This document shows, in pieces, positions 4,502 to 11,265 of a stretch of DNA of 11,265 nucleotides. The DNA lies in assembly GCA_963922595.1 (NCBI GenBank), contig CAWUIM010000089.1, positions 1 through 11,265 on the forward strand, read 5' to 3'. How positions within the stretch are numbered: position 1 is the first letter of the stretch; each line of letters begins with the position of its first letter. The translations under genes were made by a program, and so were the position numbers. The stretch comes from JAJFFW01 sp963922595 (lineage in GTDB: Bacteria; Pseudomonadota; Alphaproteobacteria; Caulobacterales; Parvularculaceae). Below the pieces are notes generated by a model. The model was not told where the DNA came from, searched no databases, and saw only the letters and a program-made list of their open reading frames with translations.

Positions 4502-7363
4502 ATGTTGCGCCTTCATAAATTTTTCGCCGCCGCTTTGCTGGCATGTTCCGCCGCCGCCTGTTCGGTCGAGAACGATCAGCCGGGAGCCGATAAGGCGACA
4601 GGTGCGCCGCAAGCGGCCGCAACGCTCTCCATTCCTTTCGAAAAATACACACTGGAAAATGGGCTGGATGTGGTGCTGCACGTGGACCGGTCTGACCCAG
4701 TGGTCGCCATTGATCTCGCGGCGCATGTGGGATCGGCGCGCGAAATTGAAGGGCGCACCGGATTTGCGCATTTGTTCGAGCACCTCCTTTTTCTCGATTC
4801 GGAAAATCTCGGCTATGGCGGCCTTGATGAAATGAACACGCGCATCGGCGGCGAGGGCACGAACGGCTTCACGACCCACGACATGACGCAATATTTTCAA
4901 GCGGTGCCGGCGGATGCGCTCGAAAAAATCATCTGGGCCGAAGCCGATAAGCTCGGCTATTTCATCAATACGGTGACGCAGCCGGTCGTCGACAATGAAA
5001 AACAGGTCGTCAAAAACGAAAAGCGCCAGCGCGTCGACAATCAACCCTATGGGCACAATTTTTATGTCATCAACAAAGCGCTGTATCCGGAGGACCACCC
5101 CTATAATTGGCAGGTAATCGGATCGCTCGCCGATCTCGACGCGGCGACCTTGCAGGACGTGAAGGACTTCTACCGCCGTTGGTATGTGCCGAATAATGTC
5201 ACCGTGACGATCTCCGGCGATTTCGACGTGGCCGAAGCAAAGCGGCTCGTTGAGAAATATTTCGGCGAAATTCCCCGCGGTGAAACGATTGAGCCGTTGA
5301 CGCCGCGCGCCGCGACGCTGACGCAGGCGCAATCGCTCTACCATGAAGACAATTTCGCCACCGTGCCGCAGCTCACGATGGTCTGGCCGGCTGTGGAGCA
5401 ATATCATCCGGACAGTTACGCACTGGAAGTCCTGTCGGAATATCTCTCATCCGGTAAGCGCGCGCCGCTCAATGAAGTGCTCATCGACGAGGAAAAGCTA
5501 ACTTCTAGCGTCTCCTCCTTCAGCTACACCAAAGAGCTGGCCGGCGAGTTCTATCTGTTCGTGAGCGCCAACGCTGGAGAGGATCTCGACGCTCTTGTCC
5601 CGGCGATCGAGAAAGGCTTTGCGCGCTTTGAAGAAAACGGCATTTCCGAAGAGGACCTCGACCGGATCAAGGCGGGCCTTGAAGTCTCGTTCTACGGTCA
5701 GGTGCAAAGCGCGCTCGGCAAGGCGATCCAGCTTGGCGAGTATAATCTTTTCACGGACGATCCGGGTTTCATCTCCAAGGATATTGACCGCCTGCTGGCG
5801 GTGACGACCGATGACGTGATGCGCGTCTATGAGACCTACATCAAAGGCAAGCCGCATTTATCGACGAGCTTTGTTCCCAAAGGCGCGCTTGAGCTGGCGC
5901 TTGAGGGATCAACAAAAGCGGATGTGGTGGAAGAGCCGATCGTTCAGGGGGCGGAAGCCGACGTCGCGTTCGACCCGAGCGTGCGTGAATTCGAGCCCAC
6001 GCCATCGGCCTTTGACCGTACGGTGGAGCCGCCCTTTGGCGCCGCCTATGATTTGCCGTCGCCTGTGGTCTGGCGCGACGATTATGTGGGCGGCGTTTCC
6101 GTCTACGGCATTGAAAGCGATGAGACGCCGCTCATCTATTTCTCGCTCTTCATTGACGCGGGCCGGTCACGCGGCGATGCGGCCAAGCCTGCGGTTGCGA
6201 GCCTGACCGCCGATCTTTTGGAGAAGGGCACCGCCAATAAGACGACCGCAGAGCTTGAAGACGCGATCAAGGCGCTTGGCTCGTCGATCTCTATTTCCGC
6301 CGGTCAGTTCGGGACCTATGTGAGCGGGGACACCATTGCACGCAATTTTGACAAGACGATCGCGCTGGTGGAGGAAATGTTGCTTGAGCCGCGGTGGGAT
6401 GCGGAGGAATTCGATCTCCTGAAACGCAAACGGCTCACCGAAATCGATCAGGCGGCGGGCGAGCCCGGCGCCATCGCTTCGCGCGAAGCGGCCAAACTTC
6501 TCTACCCGGAAGATCATATTTTCAGTTACATGGCCTACGGCACCAAAGAGAAACTGGAGGCGGTCACGCTCGACGATCTGAAAGCATTCTACAACGCAAA
6601 TTACGCACCGGCTGACGCCAAATTGCGCATTGTCGGCATGGTGGACAAGGCGGCGGTCAAGTCAGCCTTCGCCGGGCTCAATGAGCGCTGGACAACGCTC
6701 GCCCCTGCGCCGGTTTCTCTGCCGCTCGCAAAGGCGGTCGAAAAATCGACGCTCTATTTCTACGACGTGCCGGGCGCCAAGCAGTCCATCTTGCGCATTC
6801 AGCGCCCGTCGCTCGCCGCCACCGATCCGGACTATCCGCTGGCGAACGCCATGAACTTCCTGCTCGGCGATATCTACACCTCGCGCCTCAACACTGAGCT
6901 GCGGGTCAATAAGGGGTATACGTACGGCATCGGATCGGGCTTTAGTGGCGTCGAAGACCGGGGCGTCTTCCGCATCAACACCAGCGTGCGCTCGAACGTC
7001 ACAAAGGAATCGCTGGAATTGATCCGCGATATCGTCAGCGGCTACGGCCCGACCTTCACCGATGAGGATCTCACGGTTCTAAAGGGTGCGCTCCTGCGCG
7101 GCCAGGCGCTGCAAAACGAAACGCTGAACGCCAAACTCGGCGTCCTCGGCGCGATCAGCGCTTATGGCTATCCGGACGATTTTCAGGCGCAGAACGCGGC
7201 GCGAATCGAAGCGATGACGCTCGACGATTTCAAATCAATCGCCGCGCAATATCTGCGCACCGACGCCATGGACTGGCTCGTGGTCGGGGACGCGGAGACA
7301 CAAGCCGCGCGTCTCAACGATTTCGGTTTCGGCGACGTGGTCATGTTGGAAGCGTCTGAATAG
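4502..7363 (+). CDS. M16-family zinc metallopeptidase (insulinase/pitrilysin-like, two fused M16 halves), probable lipoprotein
   Basis: A 953-residue peptidase with both M16 halves in one chain. The N-terminal half has the inverted zinc motif HLFEH (His90, Glu93, His94). Glu166 and Glu173, seven residues apart as in the family, supply the third ligand (probably Glu173). The C-terminal half (from about 510) lacks HxxEH, as usual for the structural half. It keeps Arg801 and Tyr808 (R-V-N-K-G-Y-T-Y), spaced like the substrate-anchoring Arg/Tyr pair of insulin-degrading enzyme. The N-terminus is a signal peptide with a hydrophobic run and Cys15 (LLAC) or Cys20 (SAAAC) as possible lipidation sites, so the enzyme is likely anchored in the envelope and cleaves peptides in the periplasm. 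Start ATG 4502 follows AGGAGA at 4492-4497. The upstream in-frame GTG at 4469 would bury the signal peptide and sits in the operator-like palindrome. Confidence 0.93.
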   Translation: MLRLHKFFAAALLACSAAACSVENDQPGADKATGAPQAAATLSIPFEKYTLENGLDVVLHVDRSDPVVAIDLAAHVGSAREIEGRTGFAHLFEHLLFLDSENLGYGGLDEMNTRIGGEGTNGFTTHDMTQYFQAVPADALEKIIWAEADKLGYFINTVTQPVVDNEKQVVKNEKRQRVDNQPYGHNFYVINKALYPEDHPYNWQVIGSLADLDAATLQDVKDFYRRWYVPNNVTVTISGDFDVAEAKRLVEKYFGEIPRGETIEPLTPRAATLTQAQSLYHEDNFATVPQLTMVWPAVEQYHPDSYALEVLSEYLSSGKRAPLNEVLIDEEKLTSSVSSFSYTKELAGEFYLFVSANAGEDLDALVPAIEKGFARFEENGISEEDLDRIKAGLEVSFYGQVQSALGKAIQLGEYNLFTDDPGFISKDIDRLLAVTTDDVMRVYETYIKGKPHLSTSFVPKGALELALEGSTKADVVEEPIVQGAEADVAFDPSVREFEPTPSAFDRTVEPPFGAAYDLPSPVVWRDDYVGGVSVYGIESDETPLIYFSLFIDAGRSRGDAAKPAVASLTADLLEKGTANKTTAELEDAIKALGSSISISAGQFGTYVSGDTIARNFDKTIALVEEMLLEPRWDAEEFDLLKRKRLTEIDQAAGEPGAIASREAAKLLYPEDHIFSYMAYGTKEKLEAVTLDDLKAFYNANYAPADAKLRIVGMVDKAAVKSAFAGLNERWTTLAPAPVSLPLAKAVEKSTLYFYDVPGAKQSILRIQRPSLAATDPDYPLANAMNFLLGDIYTSRLNTELRVNKGYTYGIGSGFSGVEDRGVFRINTSVRSNVTKESLELIRDIVSGYGPTFTDEDLTVLKGALLRGQALQNETLNAKLGVLGAISAYGYPDDFQAQNAARIEAMTLDDFKSIAAQYLRTDAMDWLVVGDAETQAARLNDFGFGDVVMLEASE

Positions 7364-7389
7364 CTCGCGTGCATTGATCCTGGCCCGGT

Positions 7390-7776
7390 ATGCGTATCAC
7401 TATCCATCGCATAAAAACGTCGGTTTTCTGGATGTATTTGGCTTCGATCTCCATCGATGGGGAAAAGATATTGCGCCTGCCGAATGGCGCGGACGGCGCG
7501 GCGGACGTGCCGCCGGGAGGTCGGTTTCTACAAGTGCGGACGGGTCCCTATATGTCCGCGCCCTTCGATCTTTCCAACGTCAAAGCGGGCGCCACACTGC
7601 AGATCGCGCCGCGTGTCCGGTTTGGCGCCGGCGGAGCTTTAATTCTCGGAGTGGCTGCACTCGCAATGTCACGGGCGTTTGATGGAACCGCACTGCTAAT
7701 TCTCCTTGCGTTGGCGATCGTTTTCGATCTCCTGTTCTTGCGCGAGAAATGGACAATCAAGGTAATCAATCCGTGA
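7390..7776 (+). CDS. Small hypothetical membrane protein with N-terminal beta-rich domain
   Basis: A 128-residue protein of no family I can name. The first ~70 residues look like a short beta-sandwich: a basic start (RITIHRIKT), then SIDGEKILRLPNG, a PPGG turn and LQVRTGPYMSAPF. This resembles PEGA-like or carboxypeptidase-regulatory-like small domains in pattern only. Two hydrophobic helices follow at about 79-95 and 99-117, with a short basic tail. It starts 26 bp after the peptidase stop without an obvious ribosome site, which weakens the exact start. Its TGA overlaps the GTG of the thioesterase gene (GTGA at 7773-7776), supporting a real, coupled gene. The role is unknown. Confidence 0.7.
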   Translation: MRITIHRIKTSVFWMYLASISIDGEKILRLPNGADGAADVPPGGRFLQVRTGPYMSAPFDLSNVKAGATLQIAPRVRFGAGGALILGVAALAMSRAFDGTALLILLALAIVFDLLFLREKWTIKVINP

Positions 7777-8561
7777 CGACATTCACCGACTTAATCGCGA
7801 GCATGACGCCGAACGGCGATGACGCGTTCGTGTGCGATGTGCCTGCGAGCTGGATGCAGGGGCGCACGCTATATGGCGGCCTGTCGGCGGCCCTCTGTCT
7901 GGAGGCGGCGCACCGCGCCTTGCCCGACTTGCCGCCGTTGCGTTCGGCGCAGATCTCTTTCATCGGGCCCGCCGGCGGCGAAGTGACGGTTAAACCCAGC
8001 CTCTTGCGGTGCGGGCGGTCGGTGACCTTTGCGGGCGCGGACATCTATGGCGAGAAAGGCCTCGCCACGCGCTGCGTCTTCGCGTTCGGCGCGGCGCGCC
8101 CCTCGCGCTTTGACCAGTCGTTCATTGAGCCGCCCGAGGCGCCGTCGATTGCGGAGTCTGAGGTCTTTATCCCGCCGGGCCTCGGCCCGTCCTTTGCGGA
8201 TAATTACGAAAACCTCCTCGCCAAAGGCGGGCGGCCCATATCCAATTCGACTGAACACGATCATTTCATCTGGGTGCGCCATAAAGATCAGAATGCCACT
8301 GACATTGTGGCGCTCCTCGCGCTCGCCGACATGCCGCCGCCGGCGATGATGCCGATGTTTTCCGAACCCGCCCCGATCAGTTCGGTCACGTGGCTCGTCA
8401 ATATGCTGACCGACCATCCGCAAACCGAAGACGGCTGGTGGTTGATGGAATCGCGCGCAGAAAACGCGAGCGAAGGCTATTCCAGTCAGGACATGCTGGT
8501 CTGGAACACGAAAGGCGAAGCGACAATCGCCGGCCGCCAGAGCGTCGCAATCTTCACGTAA
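7773..8561 (+). CDS. Acyl-CoA thioesterase-like protein, double-hotdog fold
   Basis: A 262-residue protein with the layout of the TesB-like/4HBT_3 thioesterases: two hotdog domains in tandem, expected to hydrolyse acyl-CoA thioesters in the cytoplasm. The first hotdog carries WMQGRTLYGG (27-36) followed by the helix GLSAALCLEAAHRAL. The second has DMPPPAMMPMF at its helix and ends with a SSQDMLVWN segment; its Asp fits the usual catalytic-region Asp. The true substrate cannot be read from sequence. I favour the GTG at 7773, which overlaps the upstream TGA by four bases and has AAGG 10 nt before it; homologues I recall begin close to this point (TTFTDLIASM). The ATG at 7749 in the same frame adds eight residues and is the alternative start. 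Confidence 0.83.
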   Translation: MTTFTDLIASMTPNGDDAFVCDVPASWMQGRTLYGGLSAALCLEAAHRALPDLPPLRSAQISFIGPAGGEVTVKPSLLRCGRSVTFAGADIYGEKGLATRCVFAFGAARPSRFDQSFIEPPEAPSIAESEVFIPPGLGPSFADNYENLLAKGGRPISNSTEHDHFIWVRHKDQNATDIVALLALADMPPPAMMPMFSEPAPISSVTWLVNMLTDHPQTEDGWWLMESRAENASEGYSSQDMLVWNTKGEATIAGRQSVAIFT

Positions 8562-8572
8562 GGGAGGCTCCC

Positions 8573-8956
8573 ATGCGTCTCGGCGCCATGGCGTATATCG
8601 TCCGCGACTATGACGAAGCGATCGGCTGGTTCACCGGCACGCTCGGCTTTTCTCTGAAGGAAGATACGGAACTGAGCGCGCAAAAGCGGTGGGTTGTGGT
8701 CTCGCCGCCAGGCGGCGGCGCCGATCTGATCCTGGCGCGCGCCGCAAAGCCGGAACAGCAAGACCGGATCGGCGACCAGACGGGCGGGCGCGTCTTTCTT
8801 TTTCTCTATACCGATGATTTCGACCGGGACTTCGCGCGTCTCACCGATAAGGGCGTAAAATTCCTGGAAAACCCGCGCGCAGAAGCCTACGGCAAGGTTG
8901 CCGTCTTTGAGGATCTCTACGCCAACAAATGGGATCTCGTGGAACGGCGTGACTGA
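8573..8956 (+). CDS. VOC-superfamily (glyoxalase/bleomycin-resistance-fold) protein
   Basis: A 127-residue single VOC unit of two beta-alpha-beta-beta-beta modules. Recognisable blocks are IVRDYDEAIGWFTGTLGF (9-26), KRWVVVSPPGG, GGRVFLFLYTDDFDRDF (71-87) and the closing VFEDLYANKWDLVE (111-124). Many relatives carry His at the first-strand position (here Ala5) and often His or Glu in the middle strand (here Tyr79); only Glu113 of the usual metal ligands is clear. It may not bind a metal in the ordinary way, so glyoxalase or dioxygenase activity should not be assumed. The start ATG at 8573 follows GGGAGG (8562-8567) and lies 11 bp after the thioesterase stop. A longer in-frame reading from 8390 merely overlaps the thioesterase. 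Confidence 0.87.
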   Translation: MRLGAMAYIVRDYDEAIGWFTGTLGFSLKEDTELSAQKRWVVVSPPGGGADLILARAAKPEQQDRIGDQTGGRVFLFLYTDDFDRDFARLTDKGVKFLENPRAEAYGKVAVFEDLYANKWDLVERRD

Positions 8957-8957
8957 G

Positions 8958-9005
8958 GGCGCCTAAGGGTTTGAGGCGCCGCTGAATTGGGGCATAGTGC
9001 GGCGC
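8958..9005 (+). promoter_or_regulatory. Pair of mutually exclusive hairpins around the J-protein start codon
   Basis: GGCGCCT (8958-8964) can pair with AGGCGCC (8974-8980). Alternatively GCGCCGC (8976-8982) can pair with GCGGCGC (8999-9005), taking in part of the GTG start at 8997. The two share bases 8976-8980 and cannot coexist. No T tract follows, so this is not an intrinsic terminator. GGCGCC-like words are common in this DNA, so chance is a real possibility. Confidence 0.25.
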
Positions 9006-9566
9006 AATCGAAAGGTGCGCCGCCCGGTGATTTTCAGTTTACTCGCTCTTCTCGTCGCCGCCGGGGCCGCCGTGTGGCTGCTCTTGCGGATGGCGCGGGG
9101 CGATGCGCCAGGCGGCGCCGGGCGCAACGACGTCATTTTTAAAGGCGTCGCCTTTCTCGCGTTGATCGCCGTCATGCTCGCCGCCAAATGGTGGCCGCTC
9201 GCCTTCATGACCATGCTCGCCGCCGGCGCCGTCATGGGGATCGAATTATGGCGCGCCAATGAAATCCGCCAGGACGAAGCGATGCGCCCACCGGCGGCGC
9301 CGCTAAAAGCGGCCATGAAAAAAGAAGAGGCGGCCTCCGTGCTCGGCGTCGCCGTCGGCGCCAGCGCCGATGAAATCCGCAGCGCCCACAAAAAACTCAT
9401 CGCGCAATTGCACCCTGACAAGGGCGGCACCGATTATCTCGCCGCACAAATCAACGACGCACGCACAATCCTCATGAAAGAGGCGGCCCTCGAGGAAGAG
9501 ACCAAGACGAAGGAAGATCAGCCCGCCAACGGTGATCCGCCGCCTAACCCGAACAGCGACAGCTAA
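8997..9566 (+). CDS. Membrane-anchored DnaJ-domain protein, TimB/Pam18(Tim14)-like
   Basis: A 189-residue protein with likely membrane helices at about 10-31, 46-62 and 66-84 and a C-terminal J-domain (about 110-162). The J-domain has the Hsp70-activating HPD at 139-141, in QLHPDKGGTDYLAAQINDA. HPDKGG followed by YLAAxIN is the hallmark of mitochondrial Pam18/Tim14 and of its alphaproteobacterial relative TimB, known from Caulobacter. The expected role is stimulating DnaK at the inner membrane; the client is unknown. An acidic, then Pro/Asn-rich tail ends the protein. The start is GTG 8997, without a clear Shine-Dalgarno, but it is needed to include the first helix with its basic N-terminus (RRNRKVRR). 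It lies 40 bp after the VOC gene. Confidence 0.86.
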   Translation: MRRNRKVRRPVIFSLLALLVAAGAAVWLLLRMARGDAPGGAGRNDVIFKGVAFLALIAVMLAAKWWPLAFMTMLAAGAVMGIELWRANEIRQDEAMRPPAAPLKAAMKKEEAASVLGVAVGASADEIRSAHKKLIAQLHPDKGGTDYLAAQINDARTILMKEAALEEETKTKEDQPANGDPPPNPNSDS

Positions 9567-9602
9567 CGTATAAGCCCTGAAGCAAGGCGGAATGCGCGGG
9601 TC

Positions 9603-11123
9603 ATGGGCGATCTAATTTTGGTGTTGGGCGATCAATTAAGCCCGAAGCTCTCTTCATTGAAGGCCGCCGACAAAAAGACCGCCACGATTTTAATGGTCGA
9701 GGTCGCGGAAGAAGCGACCTATGTGCGCCACCACAAAAAGAAGATCGCGTTTCTCTTTTCCGCCATGCGCCATTTCGCAAAGGCGCTCGAAAAAGACGGC
9801 TGGTCGGTCGATTACGTAAAACTCGACGACAAGAAAAACACAGGCTCTTTCACCGGCGAGGTTGAGCGGGCCCTGAAACGCACCAAGGCGAAACGCATCA
9901 TCGTCACCGAGCCTGGGGAGTACCGCGTCAGGGCGGCGATAGAGGAGTGGTCTGACCAGTTCGGCGTCGCGGTCGATATTCCGGATGATGACAGATTTAT
10001 CTGCAGCCACGCTGAGTTCGCCGCCTGGGCCGAAGGCCGCAAGCAATTGCGGATGGAATATTTCTACCGCGATATGCGCCGCAAGACCGGCCTCCTCATG
10101 GACGGGGGCGACCCCATGGGCGGTCAATGGAACTTCGATGCGGAAAACCGCAAACCCGCCAAGGGCGATCTCTTCATGCCGAGCCCGAAAAAGGCGCGCA
10201 AGGATGCGATCACCAAAGAAGTTCTGGTGCTGGTGGAAGAGCGCTTCGCCGATCATTTCGGCGACCTTGAACCGTTCTGGTTCGCGGTGACCGCCGATCA
10301 GGCGGCGGCGGCGCTGGACGCCTTCATCGATGAGGCGCTCGCTTCCTTCGGCGATTATCAGGACGCGATGGTGACCGGCGAGCGCTTTCTCTATCACTCG
10401 GTTTTGTCGCTCTACATTAATGCCGGGCTTCTCGACCCGCTTGAGGTTTGCCAGCGCGTTGAAAAAGCGTACGCGGCGGGCGCGGCGCCCCTGAACGCGG
10501 CGGAAGGGTTTATCCGCCAGATTATCGGCTGGCGCGAATATATGCGCGGCATCTATTGGCGTGAAATGCCAGGGTATACGGAGAAAAACTTCTTTAAAGC
10601 CAAGCGCAAGCTCCCGGACTTTTACTGGACCGGCGAGACCGACATGTTCTGCATGAAGGAAGCGATCACGCAAACCAAAGAGGAAGCCTACGCCCACCAT
10701 ATTCAGCGGCTCATGGTCACCGGCAATTTCGCCATGATCGCCGGGATCGATCCGCACGAAGTCCACGAATGGTATCTTGCGGTCTACGCCGACGCCTATG
10801 AATGGGTGGAGGCGCCGAACGTAATCGGCATGAGCCAATTTGCCGACGGCGGTTATCTCGGTTCGAAGCCCTACGCCGCCAGCGGCAACTACATCAATAA
10901 AATGTCCGACTATTGTAAGACCTGCCGCTATGACGTGAAGCAGAAAACGGGCGACGACGCCTGTCCCTTCAATCCGCTATATTGGGATTTTCTGGTGCGG
11001 AATGAAAAAACGCTGCGCGGCAATCCGCGCATGGCGCAGATCTATCGCACCTGGGACCGGATGGGCGGCGACAAGAAAAAAGACTATCTGAAAAGCGCCA
11101 AGAAAGTCATGGCGCAATTGTAG
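9603..11123 (+). CDS. phrB: FeS-BCP class (6-4) photolyase, PhrB-like cryptochrome/photolyase
   Basis: A light-driven flavoprotein expected to repair (6-4) pyrimidine photoproducts in UV-damaged DNA. The 506-residue length is almost that of Agrobacterium PhrB. The four iron-sulfur cysteines are Cys350, Cys438, Cys441 and Cys454 (in FCMKEA, DYCKTC and DDACPFNP), the same numbers I recall for PhrB. His366 in AHHIQRLM, and Trp342, Trp390 and Tyr391 near the flavin, are also in place. The N-terminal Rossmann domain begins LILVLGDQLS, typical of photolyase-related proteins that bind a ribityllumazine antenna. The catalytic domain covers roughly 200-500. It starts at ATG 9603, 36 bp after the J-protein gene, with an AAGGCGG about 12 nt upstream. 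It is followed 13 bp later by a flavin-type oxidoreductase gene. Confidence 0.95.
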   Translation: MGDLILVLGDQLSPKLSSLKAADKKTATILMVEVAEEATYVRHHKKKIAFLFSAMRHFAKALEKDGWSVDYVKLDDKKNTGSFTGEVERALKRTKAKRIIVTEPGEYRVRAAIEEWSDQFGVAVDIPDDDRFICSHAEFAAWAEGRKQLRMEYFYRDMRRKTGLLMDGGDPMGGQWNFDAENRKPAKGDLFMPSPKKARKDAITKEVLVLVEERFADHFGDLEPFWFAVTADQAAAALDAFIDEALASFGDYQDAMVTGERFLYHSVLSLYINAGLLDPLEVCQRVEKAYAAGAAPLNAAEGFIRQIIGWREYMRGIYWREMPGYTEKNFFKAKRKLPDFYWTGETDMFCMKEAITQTKEEAYAHHIQRLMVTGNFAMIAGIDPHEVHEWYLAVYADAYEWVEAPNVIGMSQFADGGYLGSKPYAASGNYINKMSDYCKTCRYDVKQKTGDDACPFNPLYWDFLVRNEKTLRGNPRMAQIYRTWDRMGGDKKKDYLKSAKKVMAQL

Positions 11124-11136
11124 GCGAGGGGACCCC

Positions 11137-11265
11137 GTGAGTGAGATCAATAAAGACCGTATAGCGATCATCGGCGCGGGCGTTGCGGGCGTCGCCTGCG
11201 CGTCGGCTCTGGTGCGGGCGGGGCGCGCGGTGGTGATCTTTGAAAAAAGTCGAGGCGTCGGCGGG
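11137..11265 (+). CDS. N-terminus of an NAD(P)/FAD-binding amine oxidoreductase, renalase-like (truncated by window)
   Basis: Only the first 43 codons are visible. They encode a dinucleotide-binding fold: beta strand RIAIIGAG, glycine motif G-A-G-V-A-G (13-18), helix and second strand ending with Glu36 (FEKSRGVGG), the acidic residue that binds the ribose of FAD. The E-K-S-R-G-x-G-G ending is typical of small renalase-like FAD oxidoreductases annotated near photolyase genes. The GTG start at 11137 follows GAGGGGA and lies 13 bp after the photolyase stop, so co-translation is probable. Activity and full domain content cannot be told from this fragment. Confidence 0.83.
   Translation, partial: MSEINKDRIAIIGAGVAGVACASALVRAGRAVVIFEKSRGVGG

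Noticed and set aside
9690..10838. 382-codon minus-strand frame antisense to the photolyase
   Set aside because: The sense frame carries all conserved photolyase and FeS residues. The antisense frame has no known motif or start signals.

Overview
The window looks like chromosomal DNA from an alphaproteobacterium. It is GC-rich with strong GC third-position bias, short intergenic gaps, a Tim14/Pam18-like (TimB-like) membrane J-protein and a PhrB-type iron-sulfur photolyase. The style suggests a marine or heterotrophic lineage, perhaps near Parvularculaceae or Hyphomonadaceae, but I cannot fix the genus from sequence alone. No rRNA, tRNA, IS element, CRISPR array or phage gene was seen.

Left edge (1-1248, minus strand): a 416-codon open frame, cut by the window boundary, encodes an unrecognised multi-pass membrane protein. 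It diverges from the next gene across a 362-bp intergenic region. That region holds a 26-bp dyad over a TATAAC -10 box on the minus strand and a cluster of short palindromes upstream of the plus-strand operon.

Inorganic carbon operon (1611-4363, plus): a small cysteine-free ArsR-family regulator, a beta-carbonic anhydrase with intact zinc ligands, and a SulP/SLC26 transporter with the residues assigned to the sodium site of the cyanobacterial bicarbonate transporter BicA. Gaps are about 20 bp, and the unit ends at a strong hairpin terminator. The likely job is bicarbonate uptake plus CO2/bicarbonate interconversion under local transcriptional control.

Right part (4502-11265, plus): a double-length M16 zinc metallopeptidase, probably a lipoprotein, sits behind a CRP/FNR-like palindrome. 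It is followed with little or no spacing by a small two-helix membrane protein, a translationally coupled double-hotdog thioesterase, a VOC-fold protein, the TimB-like J-protein, an FeS-BCP/(6-4) photolyase and the start of an NAD/FAD-binding oxidoreductase of renalase-like type. The genes read in one direction with gaps of -4 to +40 bp, so parts of this run may be co-transcribed, although the functions are mixed.
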